A stretch of DNA of 64,000 nt from Nostoc sp. JL33 (GTDB lineage: Bacteria; Cyanobacteriota; Cyanobacteriia; Cyanobacteriales; Nostocaceae). The position numbers were made by a program, and so were the translations under genes. The notes under the pieces are model-generated. The model made no database searches, was not told the origin of the DNA, and worked only from the letters and a program-made list of their open reading frames with translations. This document shows positions 16,400-24,641 of the stretch, piece by piece. Location of the stretch: NCBI RefSeq assembly GCF_017114985.1, contig NZ_JABXKP010000078.1, positions 62,001 to 126,000 of the forward strand, given 5' to 3'. Numbering within the stretch: the stretch's first letter is position 1; the number at the start of each line of letters is the position of its first letter.

Positions 16400-18136
16400 A
16401 TGTCTGCAAATACTTTAACTACCAGCCATCCTAGAGATGTGCAGGTTGCTGAAATTGGTAAAAATACTCTGATTTTGCGATCGCGGACTTGGGACAGATT
16501 AAAATTTGAGGTTGAGTATTCCCGCCAACGGGGAACTACGGCGAATTCTTATCTGATTCAAGCTGATAAAAAGGCTTTAATTGACCCTCCTGGTGAATCT
16601 TTTACCGAAATTTACCTTCAGCAACTGGCGCAACATCTAGACTTTACTACCCTAGATTATATTGTTCTCGGTCATGTCAATCCCAACCGTAGAGCCACTT
16701 TGCAAGTATTGCTTTCTCAAGTTCCTCAAGTCACTCTAATTTGTTCTCGCCCCGCCGCTAATGCTCTAAAAACCGCCTTTCCCGAATGGGAATCACGTAT
16801 TCAAGCGGTGCGATCGGGGGATACTCTAGATTTAGGACAAGGACATGATCTATCATTTATCACCGTACCAACTCCTCGGTGGGCGGATGGACTTTGTACC
16901 TACGATACCGCCACAAAAATTCTCTACACAGACAAACTTTTTGGCGCTCATATTTGCGAAGATACCTTATTTGATGAAGATTGGAAGGGATTAGATGCGG
17001 AACGTCGTTACTATTTTGAATGTCTCCATGCGCCCCAAGCCAAACAAGTTGAAGTAGCTTTAGATAAAATATCAGTTTTGGGAGCCAGATGTTATGCCCC
17101 AGCACACGGCCCGGTTGTCCGTTACAGCCTTAGTCGTTTTACTTATGATTACCGTCAATGGTGTCAAGGGCAAAAATCTCAAGAATTGCGTGTCGCTTTG
17201 TTCTATGCTTCTGCTTATGGAAATACAGCAATTCTGGCGAATGCGATCGCTCAAGGTTTGATTCAAAATGGTATTAATGTAGAATCGATTAACTGTGAAC
17301 TAGCAGACTCTGCGGAGATTAACCGCATTGTAGAAACCTGCGATGGTTTTATTATCGGTTCACCCACTTTAGGCGGACATGCACCGACTCAAATTCAAAC
17401 AGCTTTAGGAATAGTCCTCTCAGCCACGGCTAAAACTAAGTTAGCAGGGGTGTTTGGTTCTTACGGTTGGAGTGGAGAGGCAATTGATTTACTAGAAAGC
17501 AAACTTAAAGATGCTAATTATCAACTAGGATTTGAAACAATTCGGGTGCGTTTTAGTCCTACTCCTGAGATTCTCCAGCAGTGTCAAGAAGCAGGTGCTT
17601 CCTTTGCTCAAAACTTGAAGAAAACCAAAAAACTGCGTAGTTCCCGTCATATTGTGACAGAAGCCCATGTAGATCGTACCGAACAAGCTGTGGGGCGGAT
17701 CATTGGTTCTCTTTGTGTTGTGACAACTCGTGATCAAGAAACTCACAAAGGGGTTTTAACTTCTTGGGTATCGCAGGCAACTTTTAACCCGCCAGGGATT
17801 ATGATTGCGATCGCTAACGAGCAAAATGCAGATTTAATGCATCATCCTGGTGATAATTTTGTGCTGAATATCCTTAAAGAAGGAAGAAATGTCAGACGCT
17901 ATTTTTCTCGTCATAGCACTTTAGGAGATAATCCCTTTGCAAATCTTGCCACAAAAACTGCTCTTAATGGTTGTTTGATTTTGAATGAGGCATTAGCCTA
18001 TTTAGAATGTACGGTGCAAAATCAGCTTGAATGTGGCGATCGATGGTTAATTTATGCCGTCATCGATCACGGTGAAGTGTTGGAAAATGATGGTGTCACT
18101 GCTTTGGAGCATCGCAAATCTGGCAGCTATTATTAA
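16400..18136 (+). CDS. flv2: Flavodiiron protein Flv2
   Basis: 578 aa from ATG 16400 (MSANTLTTSHPRDVQVAEIG); aagagagat provides a ribosome site. The longer open frame from GTG 16292 is repeat-encoded and rejected. Same three-module class C architecture as Flv4, but the diiron motif is non-canonical: HVNPNR replaces HxExDH (Asn94, Asn96, Arg97) and Arg160 replaces a ligand histidine. That substitution pattern is characteristic of Flv1/Flv2, which form heterodimers with the canonical partner. Flavodoxin (ALFYASAYGNTAILANAIAQ) and flavin-reductase domains are intact. It is the third gene of the operon and works with Flv4 at the acceptor side of photosystem II. Confidence 0.92.
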   Translation: MSANTLTTSHPRDVQVAEIGKNTLILRSRTWDRLKFEVEYSRQRGTTANSYLIQADKKALIDPPGESFTEIYLQQLAQHLDFTTLDYIVLGHVNPNRRATLQVLLSQVPQVTLICSRPAANALKTAFPEWESRIQAVRSGDTLDLGQGHDLSFITVPTPRWADGLCTYDTATKILYTDKLFGAHICEDTLFDEDWKGLDAERRYYFECLHAPQAKQVEVALDKISVLGARCYAPAHGPVVRYSLSRFTYDYRQWCQGQKSQELRVALFYASAYGNTAILANAIAQGLIQNGINVESINCELADSAEINRIVETCDGFIIGSPTLGGHAPTQIQTALGIVLSATAKTKLAGVFGSYGWSGEAIDLLESKLKDANYQLGFETIRVRFSPTPEILQQCQEAGASFAQNLKKTKKLRSSRHIVTEAHVDRTEQAVGRIIGSLCVVTTRDQETHKGVLTSWVSQATFNPPGIMIAIANEQNADLMHHPGDNFVLNILKEGRNVRRYFSRHSTLGDNPFANLATKTALNGCLILNEALAYLECTVQNQLECGDRWLIYAVIDHGEVLENDGVTALEHRKSGSYY

Positions 18137-18137
18137 C

Positions 18138-18276
18138 CTGACTTTTCACGGTATTTCAAAAACCTCTCTTCTTCATCTCTCTCCTAAAAGGAGAGAGACT
18201 TTGAATTTTCCCCCTTCCCGCGTCGGGAAGGGGGTTAGGTTTTTCGTGGGCTTTCCTACATAACGTGAAAAGTCAG
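18138..18276. mobile_element. MITE-like or hairpin element directly after flv2
   Basis: A 13-bp perfect inverted repeat, ctgacttttcacg (18138-18150) with cgtgaaaagtcag (18264-18276), encloses 113 bp. Inside are two strong hairpins, ctctctcctaaaaggagagag (about 18177-18197, one base over the core) and ccccttcccgcgtcgggaagggg (about 18211-18233), followed by a T-rich run. It starts 2 bases after the flv2 stop and may serve as the operon's terminator as well as being a repeat insertion. Confidence 0.6.
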
Positions 18277-18326
18277 TTACACACAAGTCTTTTAGAGTTG
18301 CAATAGCATTGTTTCGGCTGACAATG

Positions 18327-18584
18327 TTACTTCTCTACTAAAAAAGCCCAATCAAGTATATGTTGTTCGTGTTCTGTGTGTTTATGTCCATAGAACTTTT
18401 CGTAAGCGTCCCAAGCCGCCTCACGCGCTAGGTAATGCCCTGATATAGAGTCTATGTCATCTATCAGAGAATCATAGGTGTGTCCATTCCATCCTGTGCG
18501 CTTACAGTCAACCGCTAAGTCACCTATATTAGTGTCTTCCCCAGATTTAGAACGTAACCAGTCTCCAAAGCTTATTTCCGGCAT
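18327..18584 (-). CDS. Small YozE-like (SAM-like fold) protein
   Basis: 85 aa beginning MPEISFGDWLRSKSGEDT. The pattern FxxWL...D..IGDLA.D..., then DSISGHYLAREAAWDAYEKF, resembles the YozE SAM-like family, small helical proteins of unknown role. The start at 18584 is chosen because AAGGGGGA stands 7-8 nt upstream. An upstream in-frame extension to ATG 18680 adds 32 residues that look unrelated to the domain. The hit is by eye and modest. Confidence 0.6.
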   Translation of the reverse strand: MPEISFGDWLRSKSGEDTNIGDLAVDCKRTGWNGHTYDSLIDDIDSISGHYLAREAAWDAYEKFYGHKHTEHEQHILDWAFLVEK

Positions 18585-18735
18585 AATTGATTCCCCCTTT
18601 ATTGTTTGCACTGATACGTATCGTTTTTCACCACCAAGGGTCTGTACAATCAATATACATACTTTTTTCATCGTCATCATTTATGCGGCTACGCTAATTT
18701 ATATATGTCTAGCGCGTCTACATCCTCATAGCCAC

Positions 18736-18783
18736 CTATCTTATATGTCTAATTACTCCAACAACTTTAGACATATAAGATAG
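18736..18783. promoter_or_regulatory. 17-bp perfect inverted repeat between divergent genes
   Basis: ctatcttatatgtctaa (18736-18752) and ttagacatataagatag (18767-18783) are exact complements separated by 14 nt. There is no T-run, so it is not a standard terminator. It lies between the divergent YozE-like gene and the ABC operon and could be an operator or a structured leader. A related word, tatatatgtctag, occurs at about 18701-18713. Confidence 0.5.
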
Positions 18784-18946
18784 AGGAAGATTCTCGCTCC
18801 CAGGGTTGAGCATAAGTTGAGCATAGTTAATGAGTATGAAAATCTACTAATAACTCATCTCAAACACACAAACCAGGGTAATTAAGCATCAGGTGAGCAT
18901 CTTTAAGGGAGTGAAGGCTGAAAGTATTGTTATTATATGTAAATTT

Positions 18947-19951
18947 ATGATTGAAGTTGAGCATTTAAGTAAAATATACGGTTCCACCCCAGCGATTACT
19001 GATGTCACTTTTAGCGTCGAACCTGGGGAAATTTTAGGCTTGTTGGGCCCCAATGGCGCTGGTAAAACCACAACCATGCGGATTCTGGCTGGTTATTTAC
19101 CGGCAACTAATGGAAATGCCCGGATTGCTGGTTATGATGTCCATGAAAATTCCCTAGCTGTACGCCAACGAATTGGTTATTTACCGGAAACACCGCCATT
19201 ATATCCAGACATGACGGTGGAGGGATTTTTGCATTTTGTCGCCCGAATTAAGGGAGTATCAGCAGGCGATCGCCCGAACAAGGTAACAGCTGCGATCGAA
19301 CGCTGCAATTTAGAAGATAAGCGGCGGGTGATTATTCGCAAACTTTCTAAAGGATATCGCCAAAGGGTAGGAATTGCTCAAGCGATCGTCCACGATCCAC
19401 CAGCGATCATTTTGGATGAACCCACCGTTGGACTTGATCCCCGACAAATAATTGAGGTGCGGAATTTAATTAAAAGTCTTGCTGGTAGTCACACAATTAT
19501 TCTTTCCACGCACATTCTGCCAGAAGTTAGCATGACTTGTAGCCGCGTCGCCATCATCAATCGCGGTAAAGTTGTGGCAACTAATACACCAGAAAACTTG
19601 ATGACCCAGTTGACAGGTGGTTCAGGGTATGAGTTGGAAATAGAAGGAGAAGCTACTTTAGCGAAACAGGTATTGCAAAATTTAGCGGGTGTGAGTTTGG
19701 TAGAATCAATTCCGACAACCGGAGGTCATCAACTCCAGGAAAACCGCGCTTACCTGCGGGTGATATCCCAACCGGGAAAAGAACCAGGAAAGGATATTGC
19801 CACAACATTAGTGCGTGCAGGATTCGGTTTACATGAATTGCGGCGTGTTAACGCTACCTTAGAAGATGTATTCTTGCAACTGACCACAGAAGAAAAGAAT
19901 TTAGAGACTGAGGTAGACTTAGCAGCAGACAATGAAGGAGAGGCAGCGTAA
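18947..19951 (+). CDS. ABC transporter ATP-binding protein, GldA-like
   Basis: 334 aa from ATG 18947 (MIEVEHLSKIYGSTPAITDV); the frame is open from GTG 18893, but the extra residues precede the conserved start. Walker A GPNGAGKTTT, signature LSKGYRQRVGIAQA, Walker B AIILDEPTVGLDP and H-loop THIL are all present. The C-terminal ~100 residues form the DUF4162-like tail seen in GldA/CcmA/NosF-type exporters. It is immediately followed (0-nt gap) by its permease. It drives the membrane complex formed with the following genes; the cargo is unknown. Confidence 0.88.
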   Translation: MIEVEHLSKIYGSTPAITDVTFSVEPGEILGLLGPNGAGKTTTMRILAGYLPATNGNARIAGYDVHENSLAVRQRIGYLPETPPLYPDMTVEGFLHFVARIKGVSAGDRPNKVTAAIERCNLEDKRRVIIRKLSKGYRQRVGIAQAIVHDPPAIILDEPTVGLDPRQIIEVRNLIKSLAGSHTIILSTHILPEVSMTCSRVAIINRGKVVATNTPENLMTQLTGGSGYELEIEGEATLAKQVLQNLAGVSLVESIPTTGGHQLQENRAYLRVISQPGKEPGKDIATTLVRAGFGLHELRRVNATLEDVFLQLTTEEKNLETEVDLAADNEGEAA

Positions 19952-20764
19952 ATGGGTGTAGTGCTGAGTAATATTATTGCCATTTATCGCCGAGAGTTAC
20001 AGAGTTATTTTGTATCACCTTTGGCTTATGCGATCGCAGGCATATTTTGGTTCATCGCCGGGTTATTTTTAGTGATGATTTTGCTAGGGCCAGATGGCAT
20101 TTTGCCAGGAGTGGCGGCAATAGATTTACAAGGGCAACAAATGGGAGTACCAGTACCGCCGATAGATGTCCCCTACGAATTTCTCCGAGCATTTTTGGAT
20201 CGCATGGGGTGGCTATTGTTGTTTATCCTGCCAATTCTCTCAATGGGACTCTATGCTGAAGAACGTAAGCGGGGCACTTTAGAACTGTTAGCCACGTCAC
20301 CAATCAGCAATTGGGCGGTAGCTGTAGGTAAATTATTAGGCGTGGTAACATTTTTTACTACAATGGTTGTACCTATGCTAGTGTTGGAAGCGATCGCAAT
20401 CAGTGGATCAAATCCACCAATGGCGCTTTCAATTCCCTTGCTAGGTCATTTGGGATTAATCTTGCTAGCAGCAGCAATTTTATCTGTAGGAATGTTTATT
20501 TCCTCATTAACAGACAGCACAATTCTGTCTGCCGTTCTCACCTTTGCAGTAATCTTATTATTGTTATTGATTGATTTAATCGGCAAAATTGTCCCTGGCC
20601 CCGTGGGCGAAGCATTAGGTTATCTATCGTTGCTAAAACATTACAACACTCTCATCCAAGGCATTTTTGATACCAGCGCTTTGATTTTATTTGCCAGTTA
20701 CATTTTTTTGGGTATCTTTCTCACAGCTCAATCAATTGATGCACTGCGCTTTCAAAGGCAATAG
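19952..20764 (+). CDS. ABC-2 type permease, GldF-like
   Basis: 270 aa with six predicted membrane segments and the MGLYAEERKRGTLELLATSPISN cytoplasmic stretch (in pieces) typical of GldF/NosY-type ABC-2 permeases. It begins directly at the stop of the ATPase gene. In Bacteroidetes, GldAFG supports gliding; in cyanobacteria the homologous operon has no firmly assigned cargo. Confidence 0.88.
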   Translation: MGVVLSNIIAIYRRELQSYFVSPLAYAIAGIFWFIAGLFLVMILLGPDGILPGVAAIDLQGQQMGVPVPPIDVPYEFLRAFLDRMGWLLLFILPILSMGLYAEERKRGTLELLATSPISNWAVAVGKLLGVVTFFTTMVVPMLVLEAIAISGSNPPMALSIPLLGHLGLILLAAAILSVGMFISSLTDSTILSAVLTFAVILLLLLIDLIGKIVPGPVGEALGYLSLLKHYNTLIQGIFDTSALILFASYIFLGIFLTAQSIDALRFQRQ

Positions 20765-20801
20765 TCATTTGTCATTTGTCATTTGTCATTGGTCATTTGC
20801 C
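20763..20801. repeat. Heptamer repeat left of the S23 cassette
   Basis: Repeated GTCATTT units. The complementary form (AATGACA/AATGACT) lies at 21247-21288, so the four-helix-bundle gene is bracketed by inverted copies of the same short repeat. Confidence 0.75.
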
Positions 20802-20872
20802 AAAAAATAGTGACAAGTAAAAATATATGGACGAAAATCTAGTGACTAAAAATCAACAAGACAACTGAATAA

Positions 20873-21265
20873 ATGGCAACAAAGCGTTTCCAAGAATTAC
20901 AGGTTTATCAATTATCAGAAAAATTAGCAGAGAACATTTGGAAAATTGTTGAAGGATAGATTTTTTTTGCAAAAGATACGATTGGTAAACAGATTGTACC
21001 TTCAGCCGATAGTATCGGTGCGAATATAGCGGAAGGTTTAGGAAGAGGTAGTTCTCAAGACAATAGACGTTTCATAAAAATAGCGAGAGGCTCTTTGAAT
21101 GAAACTCAACATTGGTTAAGACTGGCTCACACTCATAACCTTTTAACTACCGAACAGATAAATGCAATCAAAACAATCATTAACGAAGTAGCGCCAAAAT
21201 TAAACTCCTACCTAAACTCAATTGGTAATGTATCAGATGGCCAAGGACAAATGACAAATGACTAA
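20873..21265 (+). pseudogene. Four-helix-bundle (23S rRNA intervening-sequence, S23) protein with in-frame TAG
   Basis: ATG 20873 opens MATKRFQELQVYQLSEKLA and runs to a TAG at 20957. The same frame continues without shift as FFAKDTIGKQIVPSADSIGA, NIAEGLGRGSSQDNRRF and LNETQHWLRLAH to a stop at 21263. This is the complete ~130-residue S23/avd-like four-helix-bundle family pattern. Family members usually have Gly-Trp-Asp at the stop position, so a Trp codon has apparently become TAG. Such proteins are nucleic-acid-associated in some systems and unknown in most. It sits inside the ABC operon between permease and GldG genes, bracketed by inverted heptamer repeats, suggesting insertion as a cassette. 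Confidence 0.75.
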
Positions 21266-21288
21266 TGACTAATGACTAATGACAAATA
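21247..21288. repeat. Heptamer repeat right of the S23 cassette
   Basis: AATGACA/AATGACT units, inverted relative to 20763-20801. They overlap the S23 stop codon and supply an in-frame ATG (21279) just upstream of the GldG-like start. Confidence 0.75.
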
Positions 21289-21290
21289 AT

Positions 21291-22949
21291 ATGAAGATAG
21301 TTGCAAAAAACAAACTGTGGAAATATCTGTTTTGGTTTGGCCCGTTCCTAATTACTGTCGGCTTAACAGTTGGATTAGTCTCTGAACAATGGGGATTAAT
21401 TCCATTAGCATTTCTGATTACGGGAATTGTCATCAGTGGGTTGTGGATAATATGGCAAAGCTACCAAACTAACTGGTGGAGGAGTCGTTCTACCCAAGCT
21501 GGGACTAATGCCCTACTAGCAACTCTAGCAGTATTGGCAATTTTGGGATTGATTAACTTTTTGGGAACTCGCTATCACCTGCGGGCAGACTTAACAGAGG
21601 CTCAATTGTTTACCCTTGCACCCCAGTCACGCGAACTGGTGAGGGTTTTACCACAGCCAGTTAAAGTGTGGGTATTTGATATTAACCAAAATCCCCAAGA
21701 CCGAGAACTGCTAGAAAATTATCAGAGGCAAAGCTCAAAATTTAAATATGAGTACATCGACCCCCAAACTAGGCCAGGACTTGCAGAAAAGTTTGGCGTC
21801 AAAGATTACGGGGAAGTTTACCTAGAATCTGGCGAGAAACGGCAATTAGTCCAGACGGTAAATGAAAATGAGCGATTATCAGAAATCAGATTAACTAGTC
21901 GCCTACAACAACTAACAAATTCAACCACAGCCAAAGTTTACTTACTTCAAGGTCATGGCGAACGCCAACTTTCACCTGGTAAAGGTGCAATATCACAAGC
22001 AGTTCAGGGATTAGGCGATAAAAATCTTACAACATCACCCCTGAATTTAGGAGAAACTTCCAAAATTCCTCAAGATGCCTCTGTCGTAATCGTAGCTGGC
22101 CCTAAGCGAGGGCTGTTTGAAGGCGAAGTCAAAGCCTTGCAAGAGTATCTTAATCGCGGCGGTAACTTACTGCTGATGATTGATCCCAATACCGATCCCA
22201 AACTTAACAGCTTGCTACAAGAGTGGGGTGTTCGTCTGGATAATCGTTTAGCAGTTGATATCTCTGGGGGAAGCGTTGTCGGACTTGGCCCTGCTACGCC
22301 CTTAGTGACAGAATACGGACAACATCCGATTACCAAAGATTTCGGTAACGGTAATTCTTTTTATCCGATTGCCCGACCACTGGAAATTACCTCTGTGCCT
22401 GGTGTTGAAGCTACTCCTTTGCTACGAACCAAACCCTATCCCAACAGTTGGGCAGAAAGCGACCTCCAAAGCGAAAAATTGGAGTTTAATGCAGATAAAG
22501 ACCTCAAAGGGCCTCTGACCTTGGGCGTAGCCTTAACAAGAAAACTACCAACCAACTCTACTTCCACTCCCCAAGCTTCACCGACACCTTCACCCCTACC
22601 ATCACCAACCACTCAAAGCAAAACTTCCCCCTCTCCCTCATCTCCCCCATCTCCCTCATCTCCCTCATCTCAAACACCCACCGAATCCCGGTTAGTGGTT
22701 TTAGGAAATTCCGATTTCGCCACCGATGGTTTGTTTCAACAGCAACTAAATGGAGATGTATTCCTCAATTCAGTTACTTGGTTGAGTCAACAAAATCAGC
22801 AACCCCTTTCGATTCGTCCCAAAGAACCGAAAAACCGTCGGATAACCCTGACAACCACCCAAGCCAATCTTTTAATATTGTCGTCTTTGTTGGTTTTACC
22901 TTTAATTGGGTTGGCGGCGGCAGTTATTATCTGGTGGAAACGACGGTAA
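21291..22949 (+). CDS. GldG-family ABC transporter auxiliary protein
   Basis: 552 aa from ATG 21291 (MKIVAKNKLWKYLF); an ATG four codons upstream is repeat-derived. Two N-terminal membrane segments (~15-55) and a third at ~85-105 are followed by a large extracytoplasmic GldG/ABC_transp_aux domain: LRADLTEAQLFTLAPQSREL, VYLLQGHGERQLS, VVIVAGPKR. A Pro/Ser/Thr-rich linker lies at ~430-470, and a C-terminal membrane helix ends LLVLPLIGLAAAVIIWW. It forms the export complex with the GldA/GldF-like proteins upstream and the DUF4340 protein downstream. Confidence 0.87.
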   Translation: MKIVAKNKLWKYLFWFGPFLITVGLTVGLVSEQWGLIPLAFLITGIVISGLWIIWQSYQTNWWRSRSTQAGTNALLATLAVLAILGLINFLGTRYHLRADLTEAQLFTLAPQSRELVRVLPQPVKVWVFDINQNPQDRELLENYQRQSSKFKYEYIDPQTRPGLAEKFGVKDYGEVYLESGEKRQLVQTVNENERLSEIRLTSRLQQLTNSTTAKVYLLQGHGERQLSPGKGAISQAVQGLGDKNLTTSPLNLGETSKIPQDASVVIVAGPKRGLFEGEVKALQEYLNRGGNLLLMIDPNTDPKLNSLLQEWGVRLDNRLAVDISGGSVVGLGPATPLVTEYGQHPITKDFGNGNSFYPIARPLEITSVPGVEATPLLRTKPYPNSWAESDLQSEKLEFNADKDLKGPLTLGVALTRKLPTNSTSTPQASPTPSPLPSPTTQSKTSPSPSSPPSPSSPSSQTPTESRLVVLGNSDFATDGLFQQQLNGDVFLNSVTWLSQQNQQPLSIRPKEPKNRRITLTTTQANLLILSSLLVLPLIGLAAAVIIWWKRR

Positions 22950-23019
22950 GAAGTGAGTTAGGAGTTAGGGGTTATAAATATAAACTCTTCACCAATGCCC
23001 AATTCCCAATGATTAAAAA

Positions 23020-23643
23020 ATGAAATTGCCGCGAACGACTTTAATTTTGATACTGCTAGCGCTGGGTTTAGGTGCTTTTGTTTACTTCTATGAAATTCGA
23101 GGTGCAACTGTGCGAGAAGAAATTAAGGAGCAAAAGCAACAAATTTTCTCTTTTGCCGCAGATGATGTGCAGTCTTTAACAGTCAAGACAAAAAAACTCA
23201 CCCTGAATCTGGAACGTAGCCCTGAATCTAGTAACCCCAAGTGGTTAATTAAATCTCCAATATCGGGCCCAGCAAATGATGCTATTGTTTCTTATTTAAT
23301 GGATTTGTTGGTCAAAGGTAAGAGCGATCGCACTTTATCAACTCCAGCAAAAGAGCTTGGAGAATTTGCCTTAGATCAACCCCAAGCAACTATTAATATC
23401 ACTCTAAAAAACCGACAAAGCCATCAGTTGCTTTTGGGTAAATCTAACTTTAATGGTCGTTTTTTGTATGCTCAAGCTGACCCTACTGCTAAACCCGATG
23501 GAAATATAAATGTGCTATTGGTATCTACAGATTTTGCAAATGCCGTGAATCGGGAACTATCAGAGTGGAAGCAACCTGTAGATAATAGTCAGAGACTACC
23601 TGGACTCAGCACGCCTTTACCAACTCCGACAAATAGCAAATAA
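23020..23643 (+). CDS. DUF4340 domain protein of the Gld-like operon
   Basis: 207 aa. An N-terminal membrane anchor (TLILILLALGLGAFVYFYE) is followed by DUF4340: FSFAADDVQSLTVKT, WLIKSPISGPANDAIVSYLM and LGKSNFNGRFLYAQ. The order ATPase, permease, GldG-like, DUF4340 recurs in bacteria. It probably acts outside the membrane alongside the GldG-like protein. Confidence 0.85.
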   Translation: MKLPRTTLILILLALGLGAFVYFYEIRGATVREEIKEQKQQIFSFAADDVQSLTVKTKKLTLNLERSPESSNPKWLIKSPISGPANDAIVSYLMDLLVKGKSDRTLSTPAKELGEFALDQPQATINITLKNRQSHQLLLGKSNFNGRFLYAQADPTAKPDGNINVLLVSTDFANAVNRELSEWKQPVDNSQRLPGLSTPLPTPTNSK

Positions 23644-23669
23644 TTAATTGAAAATCTGGCGATATTATT

Positions 23670-24545
23670 ATGACAACTCCGACAGCAACATTGCTAATTT
23701 CCTGCCCCGATCAACGGGGATTGGTGGCGAAATTTGCCAATTTCATCTATTCTAATGGTGGTAATATTATCCATGCAGATCAGCACACAGATTTTGCTGC
23801 TGGGTTATTCCTTACCCGCATTGAATGGCAATTAGATGGGTTCAATTTACCGCGAGAATTTATTGCCCCTGCATTTAATGCGTTTGCGAAGCATCACGAA
23901 GTGTTCGCACAACCTTTAGGCGCTAAGTGGGAAATACATTTTTCTGATACAGTACCACGCATTGCTATTTGGGTAAGCCGGCAAGACCATTGTCTATTTG
24001 ACTTGATTTGGCGACAACGCGCTAAAGAGTTTATTGCTGAAATTCCTTTAATTATCAGCAACCATTCTAATTTAAAGGTAGTAGCAGAGCAATTTAATAT
24101 CGACTTCCAGCATATACCTATCACTAAAGACAATAAAGCAGAACAAGAAGCCCAACAACTAGAATTACTTCGCCAGCATAAAATAGATTTAGTTGTCTTG
24201 GCGAAATATATGCAGATTGTTAGTGCAGATTTTATTAGTAAATTTCCGCAAATTATTAATATTCATCATTCGTTTTTACCAGCTTTTATCGGAGCAAATC
24301 CTTATCACCGAGCTTTTGAACGTGGTGTGAAAATTATTGGTGCAACGGCTCATTATGCCACTGCTGATTTAGATGCCGGGCCAATTATTGAACAGGATGT
24401 AGTGCGAGTAAGTCACCGTGATGAAGTTGATGATTTGGTGAGAAAAGGCAAAGATTTGGAGAGAGTTGTATTAGCAAGAGCGGTGCGATCGCACTTGCAA
24501 AATCGTGTATTAGTCTATGGTAATAGAACAGTAGTATTTGAGTGA
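23670..24545 (+). CDS. purU: Formyltetrahydrofolate deformylase
   Basis: 291 aa. N-terminal ACT domain (ATLLISCPDQRGLVAKFANF) and C-terminal formyltransferase-fold hydrolase domain. The catalytic set is visible as NIHHSFLP (Asn197, His199) and LDAGPI (Asp235). It hydrolyses 10-formyl-tetrahydrofolate to formate and tetrahydrofolate, balancing one-carbon pools. Length fits the family. It starts 26 bp after the DUF4340 gene and might be read from the same transcript, although the function is unrelated. Confidence 0.93.
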   Translation: MTTPTATLLISCPDQRGLVAKFANFIYSNGGNIIHADQHTDFAAGLFLTRIEWQLDGFNLPREFIAPAFNAFAKHHEVFAQPLGAKWEIHFSDTVPRIAIWVSRQDHCLFDLIWRQRAKEFIAEIPLIISNHSNLKVVAEQFNIDFQHIPITKDNKAEQEAQQLELLRQHKIDLVVLAKYMQIVSADFISKFPQIINIHHSFLPAFIGANPYHRAFERGVKIIGATAHYATADLDAGPIIEQDVVRVSHRDEVDDLVRKGKDLERVVLARAVRSHLQNRVLVYGNRTVVFE

Positions 24546-24580
24546 TTTTATATCCGAAGGAATGTAATTCCCGGCTATAC

Positions 24581-24609
24581 AAAAAAGTCCGCGTAGGCAG
24601 ACTTTATAA
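24581..24609. terminator. Probable bidirectional terminator between convergent genes
   Basis: aaagtc (24584-24589) pairs with gacttt (24600-24605), flanked by A- and T-rich sequence on each side, between the convergent ends of purU and the gene at 24642. The stem is short, so strength is uncertain. Confidence 0.4.
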
Positions 24610-24641
24610 AAATAGTTATTTCAATAATTGCCGTAGCTGTT

